DNA from: Adiantum capillus-veneris
Lineage: Eukaryota > Streptophyta > Polypodiopsida > Polypodiales > Pteridaceae
Assembly (NCBI GenBank): GCA_014529385.2
Contig: CM043953.1
Location: forward strand, 86,822,342-86,886,341
Length of the DNA: 64,000 bases
Direction: 5' to 3'
A model generated the notes under the pieces. The model was not told where the DNA came from. It worked only from the letters and a program-made list of their open reading frames with translations, and did not search any database. Positions 1-10,204 of this stretch are shown piece after piece (within the stretch, counting starts at the first letter, position 1; each line of letters starts with the position of its first letter). Made by a program: the position numbers and the translations under genes.

Positions 1-2203
1 TTATTTAAATATTTCTACCTAGGTGTGTGTTACTTATGTTATGTACATTGACTCACCACTACCACAATTTTTCTTACCATTTTGCATACTCTTTATTCCA
101 TAAAGAAATAATTTCATGCAAGGTTCTCTTATTTTTGGTGTAACTCCATCCTAACAAAAATCCAAAAGAGCTAGTTTTATTTATGTGTATATTTTTTCAC
201 TATTGTGATTTTTTCCTTCCTACATCTATTCTCTATTACTCTCATAAATTAGAACACCAAAAATATTCATCTTTTTATGGTAGACTTATAATGAGAGAGA
301 TTTATTTTGACCCCTTTATATTTTTTCCACCTATATCTTCAATTATAAACCTACCAAATAAGGTCAAGGGTATGTGGCATGCATGTATGCACTATGGAGG
401 GCTCACTCTTGGAGGCATTCAAAAGAATCATCCAAAGAAGGACCCCACAAGGACTTTGTGCAGTGGGAAAAGACAATCGGTTTTGCTGAATTTTTAAAGA
501 TCACTTGCTCTCCGAATTTGAAAAGGTGATACAAGCAAAAGTTGTAGCTCGTGGGCTGAGCTTTTACCTCAAGTTTTTTCATATGTTTTTGAGCTATGAG
601 CTGTGAGCTATGATTTTATTGGTGGACCCCAGTTTGCCCATGCTATGTAGCCACACACCCTCTTGCACTTTATCATTTTCTCTTTCACACACACACGTCT
701 CCACTCATCATCCCCACCTCTCTCACCACTCCTCTCTGCACCCTACTCACCTTCTTCTCAACCTTGAAGAATAAGAGAAACCATGGTGAACTCATGTCTC
801 CTACACACACTTCCATTCCAAAATTGACCACCTAGTCTCATTTTTCCTCCTCCATATTACCCATATCTATAAAAAAAAACCACAAAATTCAGCCTCTTCT
901 CTTGAAAGACAGCATCATGGTGATTGATTACTCATATTCAACTACCTTGGCTCCCAAGGAAGGTCAAGAGTGGAGAAAAAACGTACCGTCAAAGCTAGTG
1001 GACCGTCAACAAGCGTCAAAATTGACCCTACTCAAGACACTTGGAGCATCAACATTGTAAGAAATCCATATTTTCTTACCTATTAAGAGTTTTTTCTTCC
1101 TTATTTGTATCCTACATGGATACTCCCATTGTAAATATCCAATTCCATTTGTAAATCAATAAAAATACTAACTCTACTAATTTACTAACACTAACCTACT
1201 ATGAAAAGTCCTATCACCTCCACTTCTCTCCTCTCTCTTTTCTTCATCTATCCCCACCAACTTCTTGATAATTCCAAGCAAAAGAAATTAGATAAGTGCT
1301 GAAAATCTAACCCAACCATGGTTAGAGGAGTAACCCTAGCCCTCAAAATTGCTATAAAAGGAGGGTGTAGCTAGCACAAAAGGGGAGAGCCATAAGCAAG
1401 AGCACTATGCTATAGCTTGAGAAGCCAAGCTCAACCTCTTGAGAAGGATCTCTTGAGTGGAATCTCATTGGCTTATGCATATGTGTGTGTTGTATTAGGG
1501 GTGATTAGCAAGGGAGCTCTATGTCATTTTAAGAGAGAGTGATCATTAAATTGAGAGTAGGAAATCTATCATTCTCCTACTAGTGTAAGTCCAACATTTG
1601 CTGAATCAAGGAGGGTGGATTTGGACTAAGCATGGATACTTTGTCTCTCTTCCAACGTGAAGTCATGGATAACAATGATGTGTAAGTGTCTTGGTGTTTT
1701 ATTTATGTTCTTGATAGCTTGTCTCTGGGTGCTGTCATCAATTTAGCCATAAATCCGACATACTGTAAGAGGACGACAGGGTGGAGAGGACTCCCGTGGC
1801 CTTAAGACAGTGATTGGGGTGTCTTTTCTTGTGATTTGTTGTAGTGTAATTTACTCAAACTATGTTGAACAAATACTAATCTCACTTTGATTGGTCATGA
1901 CAGATTTGTAAGAAGGTATTAATGCAACAAGCACCCCCTCCCCCTTCTCTCTCTTTCTTGCATATAATTGTGTTGGCTTGATCACTGCCGATACATTTCA
2001 AAGCAGCCCGAGCACTCTCTCTCTCTTTACGCGTCCTAGTTCGCATCCAAAACTAGGTGGTGCCCCAAATTTGTGTAGGGTTAGGTTGCGGGTTTGTGTG
2101 TGTGTTTGTTGTTTTTTCCAGCCCTAGCCTCAATTGAGCAGCATGGGAGCTTTGAGAGGTGTTTAGAGGTTTCCTCTCTTATTTCCCGCCCCGGACCGCG
2201 TCA
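1..2203 (+). repeat. 5' LTR of the Tat element (truncated by window edge)
   Basis: Base 1 aligns with base 10492 of the 3' LTR, so about 287 bases of the LTR lie upstream of the window. Compared with the 3' copy it lacks about 94 bp near 345 and has about 60 extra bp near 130-180. The 895-1440 stretch is essentially identical in both copies. The LTR ends in tca at 2203, where similarity to the 3' copy stops. Confidence 0.92.
1353..1359 (+). promoter_or_regulatory. TATA box of the 5' LTR
   Basis: TATAAAA followed by GGAGG. It is conserved at the matching place in the 3' LTR and lies well inside the LTR, as expected for a Pol II promoter at the U3/R border. Transcription would be expected to start about 30 bases downstream. 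Confidence 0.6.
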
Positions 2204-2205
2204 AT

Positions 2206-2226
2206 TTTGGTTCCCCCACTGAGGAT
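2206..2226 (+). other. Degenerate primer-binding site of the Tat element
   Basis: Starts with ttggttcccccactgagg just after the LTR end. From memory it resembles the TGGCGACTCCACTGGGGA type of PBS seen in Tat-like elements, but with several differences. I cannot assign the tRNA. Confidence 0.4.
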
Positions 2227-2280
2227 GAACTTGTGTATGTTTTGTGTAGGCTGCACCTTTAGCATAATCAAGTAGCTTGC

Positions 2281-2733
2281 ATGAATCATGAGAATTTGTA
2301 TGATCCTTTTATTCCCATTGCAAGGCAGAAGGTGCACATAATTGTTAGTGCTAAGTTGCAATTACAACGAGTAATTCGTAGAATTTTGGGCCCTCTGAAG
2401 TTGGCTGAGATAAACGCTTCAGTAACTCCTTTTATTTTGCCTCTCATTAGGTACGACCTTAGTTTGGACGTCTATATTTTTGTTTTGTTTTAAGAATTAG
2501 GTCATGCATAGACCATGGATAATGGCCCAGGAATAGAGGTTTTCCCCTTCCATTTCACTCAACACATTAGAGTAAACATTGCAATTAGTAGAAAAATCCA
2601 TTTTCAACAACGTATGGTGTTCATGTTTGATGCCCAAAGAGTAGGAGAAATTCTCGCGTCACCAAACTTTGTCATCCTACCTCTTATTGATTATCATAGG
2701 TCATTTGATGTGAATATTTTTATTTTGTTGTAG
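2281..2733 (+). pseudogene. Leader region with two degenerate tandem ORF copies
   Basis: Two short open stretches (2281-2493 and 2515-2733, 70 and 72 codons) end in similar peptides: ILPLIRYDLSLDVYIFVLF in the first and ILPLIDYHRSFDVNIFILL in the second. They look like diverged tandem copies of one unit between PBS and gag. Tat/Ogre elements often carry an extra ORF upstream of gag, and this may be a remnant of one. No family is recognised. Confidence 0.35.
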
Positions 2734-2906
2734 AAGAGATTGCAATTTAGAAAATATTATTGTGTAAATCTTTAAAAAAAAGAAAAAACAAAAACATGCG
2801 TCACTTTGAAATCAATTCAATGGAGAGCCAATGCCAAATGTCTGGATATCCCCTTTTATTTGGAGAGCCTGGAGAGGATGCATAATTATTTTTAGCAAAT
2901 TTCAAG

Positions 2907-3780
2907 ATGTCTTGCCATATCAAGAGGATAGTAACTGATCAAGAACGTGTAGAAATGTTTGAGGTGGTCCTTAGGAAAGATGCTAGCACTTGGTTTGACT
3001 CTTTGCCTGAGGAAGTTAAGGGGAATTACACAGAAGTTTTGAATCGTTTCAAGAAATACTTCTTTGATCCCCAAAACACTCAAAAACTATGGCAGGACAT
3101 TGTTTCTCATAAGCAAAAAGACTTAGATGACTACTAGTACAAGCAAGAGTTTCTACGTCTTTGGGCTATATGGGTGAGAAATGTTGCTAACCCTGGTGAT
3201 GGTGCAGATTTCCTAAAGAAGGAGAGGTTCATAGCTGGACTCTTTCCTGACCTTAAGGTAAAAGTTGAGGCAGGTGCACCTGCTACCTTTGATGCAGCTA
3301 AAACTAGAGCTGTTGAGAAATATAGAAAACTCAAGTGCTTAAGGGGAGAGGTTCCAATAGAAGGTCTGAGACCCAAAGGTAAGTCACAAGCATCAACATC
3401 TAGGGAGCTTCTTGAGGTAACGGCAGAAGTGATTGAGAAGTTAAATGAATCTTTAAGCAGCCTGTCAATTCACCTTGCACAAGCTGTAGGTCCAACGGGA
3501 CAAGCAAAGAAATTTGAAGAGCGAGATCCATGACCTAGGAGAGTCTTGCAATGTTGCAATTGCGGAGAGTATAGACATGGGATGTATAATTGTCCTTGGC
3601 CCCGTGGGGAGCCAGGGAGACCTAACTTGAATTACCCAGTGATGATGAATGCAGGTGAAGGAGCTGGTCAACAACCGAGGCTTCTACAAAGGCCAAGTGG
3701 ACCAAGACCACCTCCACAAGGGGTGGAAGGAGTTTCACCTTTGCCTGACCCAAATGTCAATGTTGTAGAAGTCACACAAT
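2907..3780 (+). pseudogene. gag: Tat element gag (broken)
   Basis: This is the capsid/nucleocapsid precursor that would package element RNA in cytoplasmic particles. A retrotransposon-gag region runs from about 2907 to 3330 (motifs STWFDSLPEE and FKKYFFDP). A CCHC zinc knuckle follows at about 3549-3590 (CCNCGEYRHGMYNC, Cx2Cx4Hx4C). The whole stretch is in one frame but is cut by TAG at 3135-3137 and TGA at 3531-3533. Both stops are one C-to-T change away from a sense codon (CAG, CGA). It continues in the same frame into protease and RT. The true start is uncertain; 2907 is the first ATG of the recognisable domain. Confidence 0.8.
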
Positions 3781-4099
3781 CCAAAGAGGGTGATATTGAA
3801 GAAAATGGCATTAAGCGTGGCCGAGGACAAGGTAAAGAGAAAGAAGGTGTCACATCACAGAGTGACCATGGACAAGGCAAGAAGGCAAAGGAGACCAAGG
3901 AAGCTAAGAGAACTCGACGTCGTATCAATTTCCAAGACTTTCCTCTTGGACATGGTATGGCTCCATACAACCTGTTGGAAGACATGCGAGGTAAGGGTCC
4001 TGATATCTCATGGCCTCAATTCCTTGCATTATGTCCACAAGTTAGAAGGGATTTAACAAAGGTAGTTACCACTAGGAGAAAGGTAAAAGAGAGTGTACC

Positions 4100-4448
4100 T
4101 GTTGTAAAAATTGCACATGCTGAAATGAATGAGGATATTATACCTGTGCTAGATTGTTACATCAAAGGAAGATTGGTGAGGAAAGGTCTAGTGGATGGGG
4201 GTGCACAAATTTGCATCATGACAGAAGGACTCATGCAAAGACTAGGCATGCACATCCATGAGACACCTAAAATCAAAGCGAAGATGGCAAACAATAGAAA
4301 AGCTAGGTGTGTAGGCATTTGTAAAAATGATTTTGTAGAGGCCTTTGGCATTAAGAAGGCAATGTATTTCTATGTCATGTCTACCAAAGGAAATGGTTAC
4401 CCATTTATCCTAGGAAGACCATGGCTAATGAAAATGCGACCTTTGTAG
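4100..4448 (+). pseudogene. pro: Tat element aspartic protease
   Basis: The retropepsin-like motif LVDGGAQICIM (about 4183-4215) has DGG where DSG or DTG is usual. Downstream ILGRPWL (about 4408-4428) is the conserved second half of the fold. It would cleave the polyprotein. It is in frame with gag and RT, and a TAG at 4446-4448 closes the frame just after the domain. The stretch between the zinc knuckle and the protease (3600-4100) is a charged, proline-rich linker. Confidence 0.8.
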
Positions 4449-5585
4449 GATTGGGAGAGTGGAAAGCTAATTTGCAGGAATGACAATCATAAGAAGGTTG
4501 TCTTTGACATGAAGGAGCAACGCCAAGAGGAGCTATATGAAGAATCATCTCAAAGTGAGACGGAAGAAGATTGGACCGATAACACTTCAGAAGAAGAAAG
4601 TAGTGGCAACATTACTGAAGAGGAGTCTTCCATCGAAGTCATGGGGGTAAGGTTTAAGCCAAACAACCAAGAGACCTTTTGCCCAGGTTTGGAAGAGGTA
4701 GGTTCCCAAGAGAACCAAAAAGTGGAAGATGAAGGAATGCTAGAAGGTATGTTGTCTACAACACTTACAAAGGATGAAAGAGAGGAGTTCAAGGGTGTGT
4801 TAAGGAAATTTCCTAGGCTTTTTGCTAAAGATTACACCGATGTGCGTGGAGTAGATGTTGTTCAACACAAGATTGACTTGAAGCCAGAGGTCACACCTAA
4901 GGCTCAAAAGCTACGAAGGCTAGGAGTCATCAAGGAGCAGGCTTTACTCAAGGAGGTAAGAAAGCTTCTAGCCGCAGGTTTCATTTATCCAGTGGAGAAT
5001 TAAGAGTGGGTTTCTACCTTTGTTGTCACTCCTAAGAAAAACGGCAAGTGGAGGGTGTATGTGGACTACCGTCCACTCAATGAGGCAACAAAAAGAGATC
5101 ACTTTCCCCTCCCATTTCAGGATGAGATACTAAATGAGGTAGCTGGTCATGAGAAGTACACTGTGTGTGATGGCTACTTAGGTTACTTTCAAATAGGGAT
5201 TGCATTGGAGGATCAATTGAAAACAACCTTTATCACTCCTTGGGGTTGTTATGCTTTTAGAGTCATGCCATTTGGTTTGACAAATGCTCCTGCAACTTTC
5301 CAACGCTTCATGAACATGGTATTTCAAGCATTCTTTGGAAATTCAATTAGGGTGTTCATTGATGATTTCTGCATTTATAGCTCAAAATCATTGCATCTAG
5401 AAAGGGTAGAAGAAGGTTTAAAGAAGCTCTACGACATGGGAGGTCAACTCAACCCCAAAAAGTGTCACATAGGTGAGGATGAAGTGATCTTTCTTGGTCA
5501 CAAGGTTTCCTATAAAGGCATTGAGGTGGATCCTTCAAAGGCAAAGGCTCTTATTGAGCTCCCATCACCCAAGAATCTTAAGGAG

Positions 5586-5738
5586 TGTAAGACCAGCGGG
5601 TAGACAGACATGCGAATAACCTCCCAACCATCCTATATATAGGCCCCTGGTCCTCTTCCATATATAGACCCCTTTACTGCATGTGTGTCTGGCACATTGC
5701 CCGGGCCGTGCCCGTCTAGTCCTACCCTTGGCATGACA
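5586..5738 (-). repeat. 3' LTR of the small non-autonomous element
   Basis: Plus-strand ends are TGTAAGACC...CATGACA. It contains two TATATA-type boxes and is nearly identical to 7505-7660. Confidence 0.9.
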
Positions 5739-5754
5739 TTACTCCCCCCTTGGA
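5739..5754 (-). other. Polypurine tract of the small non-autonomous element
   Basis: The minus strand reads ccaaggggggagtaa and directly abuts the LTR start TGTCATGCC. This is the expected second-strand primer position. Confidence 0.75.
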
Positions 5755-7340
5755 GAAGTGTTTTCGTCCTCGAAAACACAAGTGGTGGTATCTTCATAAG
5801 AACACTAATGTTTTCCACCGTGGCATCCCGCATGGATCCAACGGTTCATTGAATCAGAACCCGGTTCATTGGGAGGTTCAATGAAATCAAGAGTATCATC
5901 TTGATTTTCTACGTTGTTGTCCCTGTGCAACCGTCTTGGTTAACCGAATCATAATCAAAAGAGCGTGAAGGCTCCATTCAGAACTCACTTGAGAATGCTA
6001 AACGAGTTATCACAACTAAGAGGTGTTTAAATGCATACCCAGGGTTCAGAATTTCTGAAGGTACTGGAATGTGCAATATAACCTCGGCTCATCTTTCCAT
6101 GAAAGTATTGTGCTGACATACTCATCAGCAGCAACCAAGTCCTTGACTTGCGGTGGTTTTTTGCCAATAGTCAACCTCATCCAAACTGATGATTAAGGTT
6201 GATAACTTGAGAATAACAGGCAGAGACTAGAACTAGCCGTAACATGCCGTTCATCATATAAAGCAAACTCCAAACCAGAAAGGTAACCGATCTAGTTATT
6301 TCACTTCTTGCTAACGTATGTACTTAGCATATCCTTTAGCGTGCTTTACTAACGTATGCACTTTGCATATCCTTTAGTACTAAATAGAATGCTTGTAAGC
6401 TGCCCATCCTACGCGGGATGAATAGCAACAGTAAGAGCAAGGTGCTTTCCCCCAACCACTTACAGACAGTCGCCCACGACTTACGACAAACTATGACTCA
6501 ATCATTGAGTATCCAGAAACCTTGCCGACTGGGATTCGCTCAAATCGAAGAGAGTTTGAGGCGTGCAAACGGTTTTGCTTATGGGATCCTCGGAGCCTTG
6601 CTCGGTTATCCAATGATCTGTTTAAAGTTGAATAGCATAAAACTGTACTAGACTTAAAGCCGAAGCTGTTCCCGAGATAATCGACCTTGTCGATTTTATC
6701 CCTCGAATTCTTACAGTTGTTGTGTGCTGATCTGAGAAAAACGCCGAGCTTTGAACACAATTTTCTGCACATAAAAGTTGCAAAAAATTCTGATTGAAAT
6801 TCAGCTCAAGCAGCCTTGCCGAGGACTTCTTTGAAATGCCATCCCATCCTTGCGAAGACCTCGCTGTAGTCGATTGGCAGACCTTGGGACAATGTCCTTA
6901 AAATTTTTGAGAGGATGCCCAATTTAGTGAGAACTCAAACCAAAACAAAGCCTGGCAGCAGCGCGCAGGTAGCGCAGAGCAAAACCCCCCTTGGGCACTC
7001 CCGTTGTCGACCTACAGCTCTTCAACCAGGAACGAACTTTGCTGAGTAGGCCAAGGCGCTTCCATCAAGCCTATCCATGGTGGTTTTCACGCAGGTGGAT
7101 GCAGTTCATGACTTGCATACAAGGGCTTGGACCTGCCTTGGAAATTAGGGAAGAGAGAGCAAAAATCTGTATGTAGCCTTGCATAGCGACATGAAAATTC
7201 TGCAGCCTTTGATGTAAAATTCTGTAGCCTTCGCTGCAAAATTTTGTAGCGTTCCATAGAAGTACTTTTCCCTCTGAATTCCCATGAATCTCCAAGGGAG
7301 AGAGATATCGAGAGAGAAAGTGAGATAGAGACCTTGCCTC

Positions 7341-7343
<3 letters not shown>

Positions 7344-7424
<81 letters not shown>
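7344..7424. repeat. (GA)n microsatellite, about 80 bp
   Basis: Uninterrupted GA run inside the small LTR element, about 80 bp from its PBS. The related element at 59264 has its own TC tract at the same relative place. Confidence 0.97.
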
Positions 7425-7425
<1 letters not shown>

Positions 7426-7491
7426 ATGCAAACTCCATGCGATACCTCCATCTCCCCTCTTCTATAGCTCCCTTCTTCCTCCTCCCACCTT

Positions 7492-7503
7492 GCTCTGATA
7501 CTA
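7492..7503 (-). other. Met-tRNA primer-binding site of the small element
   Basis: The plus strand gctctgatacta is the complement of TAGTATCAGAGC. It abuts the right LTR and is one mismatch from the standard plant iMet PBS. Confidence 0.75.
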
Positions 7504-7504
7504 G

Positions 7505-7660
7505 TGTAAGACCAGTGGGTAGACAGACATGCGAATAACCTCCCAACCATCCTATATATAGGCCCCTGGCCCTCTTCCATATATAGACCCCTTTACTGCA
7601 TGTGTGTCCGGCACATTTCCCGGGCCGTGCCCGCCGTCTAGTCCTACCCTTGGCATGACA
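7505..7660 (-). repeat. 5' LTR of the small non-autonomous element
   Basis: Matches 5586-5738 except for a few substitutions and a 3-bp indel (gccgtc). Followed by the AGGAG duplication. Confidence 0.9.
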
Positions 7661-8328
7661 AGGAGGTCATCTCATTAATTCAAAAGGTGAAGTATATGTC
7701 ACGCTTCATTCACTTAGCTTCAGAGTTACTTCACCCTTTGCAAAAGTTGACACAACAAGTGGAATCTGCATGGTCTGATGAGCTTGAAGAGTATTTTTGT
7801 AACATTAAAATCATTCTGTCAGAGCTACCAACACTCATGCCTCCTTGTTGGGAGTACACATTCTTTGTTAGCTTTAGTGTTGGGAAGGAAACAATTGGTG
7901 CAGTTTTATTACAACAGGATCCCACAGTACCAGGATGCGACCCATCTACTTTGCTAGTAGGGGTCATGAATGCTTTGGAGAGAGGCTACACGGAGGCAGA
8001 ACTCATGATGCTTTCTCTCATGTTTGCGGTGAGAAAGTTTAGATCCTACTTGCTACCAAAACCTTTTGTAATTCTCACAGAAAATTTGTTTCCTTGGGTG
8101 TCATCTCAAATGAATCTTAGCATTAGGATCTCAAAGTGGATTATGGAATTGCAAGAGTTCCAATACTCTTTCAAGGTAAAAGATAGTGTGCGTGCACAAT
8201 TGGCAAGGATCCTTACTTATAGGGTACATGAGAAGGAGATTAAGGTGCCTGAAATAAAGACCCTACCATTGCCACCACCAAAAAGTATTCCTAATGCTTT
8301 TACCTTGTTCTTTGATGGAGATTTTTGA

Positions 8329-8748
8329 CGAGCCACAGGAAAAGCAGGGGGAGGGCTAGTGTTGCTCAACCCAAGTGGAGAGGTGGTCATGAAAGGGAAG
8401 GTCAATCTACCAGGTTCAACTAGCAACAATGAAGCAGAATACGACACACTACTTCATGGTTTAAAGATATGCATTGGCCAAGGTATACAAGGTCTCATGG
8501 TAAAAGGGGATGCACTTCTCATTGTGAAGCAGATTTTAGGCATTTGGGCATGCAAGAGTGAAAGCCTAATGACAAAATTTCATGCCATTCATAGATTGTT
8601 TAATCAGTTTGAAGAAGTGCAACTATATCATATTCCTAGGAAACAAAATGAAGATGCCGATTTACTTGCACAACAAACAGTTACATGTTTTGAGAAAGAA
8701 ATACAGGTTATCATGGTGGCATCAACTATCAAGCAACCAAGATACTAG
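8329..8748 (+). pseudogene. Second (archaeal-type) RNase H domain of the Tat element
   Basis: The frame reads FFDGDF, a stop, then GGGLVLLNPSGEVVMKG, NNEAEYDTLLHGL, VKGDALLIVKQ and ENADLLA-like NEDADLLAQQ. This D-E-D-D pattern matches the extra RNase H that defines Tat elements. It is thought to add to or replace the function of the RT-linked RNase H in removing the RNA strand. It is bounded by TGA (8326-8328) and TAG (8746-8748) in the same frame. Confidence 0.8.
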
Positions 8749-8751
8749 GGA

Positions 8752-10055
8752 TTGGAGTCATCGACTCTCATTATTGGCTACATTTTGGAGGGTGAGTTTC
8801 CACAAGACTTCATGAAGGCTCAGAAGAGGAGACTCATGAAGAAGGCAAGCGCGTATCTCTTCCTAGAAGGATCCCTCTATCAAAGAGGGAAGGATCAAGT
8901 GTGCATAAGAGTACCAATTACCGAGGAAATTCCAGCTATTTTCAAAGGTTTGCATGAAGAGGCATGTGGTGGTCATTTTTCCCAAGAGTTAATTGTGAAG
9001 AAGATTTTCCTTGCGGGGTATGTTTGGCCAAGTCTGCATGTGGATGTCCAACATTGGTGAAAAAGTTGTCACAATTGTCAGGTAAATGGGAATAGAAGAT
9101 TGGTTTATGGTCCAAGGCAAATTGTGCTTGCAAATGGACCCTTTGAAAAGTGGGGCATTGATGCTATGGGTCCTCTGCCTAGGACAAAAAATGGTAAACT
9201 CTACATTCTAGTGGTTTTAGACTCTATGACTAGGTGGGTGGAAGCACAAAGTTTGGCAAAGGTAAATGAGAGGACAGTGAGCAAATTTGTCTACACTCAC
9301 ATTTGTTGTAGATTTGGCACACCTTTGGAGATTGTTGCTGATAATGGTCCAGGGTTTAGAAAGGGCTTGCTCACAGAAGTCTGTGAAGAACTTCACATCT
9401 ACATCGTCACAGTACACCCTACTATCCCCAGTCAAATGGTTTGGTAGAAAAAGCTAATGGTGTCATTGCAGGCATCATTAGAAAGATGGTGAAAAATAAG
9501 ACAAAGTTGTGGGATGACTTCTTGGATGGTGCCTTGTGGACGTATCGAACCACATATAGGGAAGCCACAAAGTTCACACCATTTCACTTGGTCTATGGTC
9601 AAGAGGCTTTACAACCAATTGAGCTCAACATTCCAACAATGCAACTTCATGGCAAAGAAGCACAAGATGATCAAGAGGCATGGATGGATCGACTTCTTAC
9701 CTTAGCTGAGCTTGAGTGGAAAAGAGAAGCAACATACGAGTGCTACAAGAGGAAAGCTACACATGCGAAGGAGAAGCTTGACAAGAAACTAAAGGACAAA
9801 GGCATCAATGAAGGAGATCTTGTGCTAAGGTATGACAATCGACTCGATAATCGTTTTGATGCCAAATTTGAAACTAGATGGCAGGGGCCATACATAGTTA
9901 AGAAGGCTTTCAATTCAAGTTACTATCAACTTATGGACTTGAATGGGAAAGAGCACTCTAGGAAGGTAAATGGTTATCGCTTGAAGCCCTATTTGAGTCG
10001 CCTTCTACCAAAAGATCTACCAAAGATCTGTCAAAAGGGCAGCTATCTCATGTAA
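8752..10055 (+). pseudogene. int: Tat element integrase (frameshifted)
   Basis: The N-terminal HHCC zinc-binding region is present (LHEEACGGHFS then CHNCQ), with a TGA at 9058-9060 inside it. The core begins KWGIDAMGPLPR (first catalytic D). VADNGPGF holds the second D. The glutamate segment (VEKANGVI) follows in another frame, because about one base is missing near 9425-9432. The C-terminal part has the GPY-type motif WQGPYIV (about 9882-9900) and no chromodomain. It ends in TAA at 10053-10055. It would insert element cDNA with a 5-bp duplication. Confidence 0.85.
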
Positions 10056-10204
10056 GTATTATTCCATGAAGCATGAGTATAACTCGAGCCAAAATTCCAA
10101 GGGGCCAAACAATGAAGATCTCGTCAAGGACTCTGAAGCACACTCTTTGGAAAAGATGCTCTATGATGGTACATAAATATACCATCATACTAGGGGAGGG
10201 CTAA
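10056..10204 (+). other. 3' untranslated region and polypurine tract of the Tat element
   Basis: Short noncoding stretch after the integrase stop. Purine-rich aggggaggg lies at about 10192-10200, just before the LTR start TGATAGCC at 10205. Confidence 0.65.

Larger units (their letters stand above)
5586..7660 (-). mobile_element. Small non-autonomous LTR element inside the Tat RT (TSD AGGAG)
   Basis: Direct repeats of 153 bp (5586-5738) and 156 bp (7505-7660) are flanked by the 5-bp duplication AGGAG (5581-5585 and 7661-7665). Read on the minus strand, the right LTR is 5'. It is followed by TAGTATCAGAGC, one base off the Met-tRNA PBS TGGTATCAGAGC. A polypurine tract (ccaaggggggagtaa) lies just before the left LTR. 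No coding domain is seen in 2.07 kb. The sequence just inside the left LTR (gaggacgaaaacacttctcc on minus) resembles the end of a gypsy pol gene. An element related by LTR sequence starts at 59264. Confidence 0.92.
4509..8328 (+). pseudogene. pol: Tat element reverse transcriptase and first RNase H, split by an insertion
   Basis: The RT fingers begin near 4790 (FPRLFAKDYTDV). Palm motifs are VYVDYRPLNEATKRD, MPFGLTNAPATFQRFM and the catalytic FIDDF (about 5355-5369). The connection to RNase H reads FLGHKVSYKGIEVDP. At 5585 the frame is interrupted by a 2.08-kb LTR element and resumes at 7666 in the matching frame. The RNase H follows (FVSFSVGKETIGAVLLQQD, about 7861-7920). Stops are TAA at 5001-5003 and TGA at 8326-8328. 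All key RT motifs are visible, so this was a functional lineage, but this copy is dead. Confidence 0.88.

Noticed and set aside
7071-7580. Long Leu-Ser repeat frames across GA/TC tracts (also at 12497, 23009, 37294, 55442 and 59263)
   Set aside because: They are translations of dinucleotide repeats in all frames and show no conserved domain.
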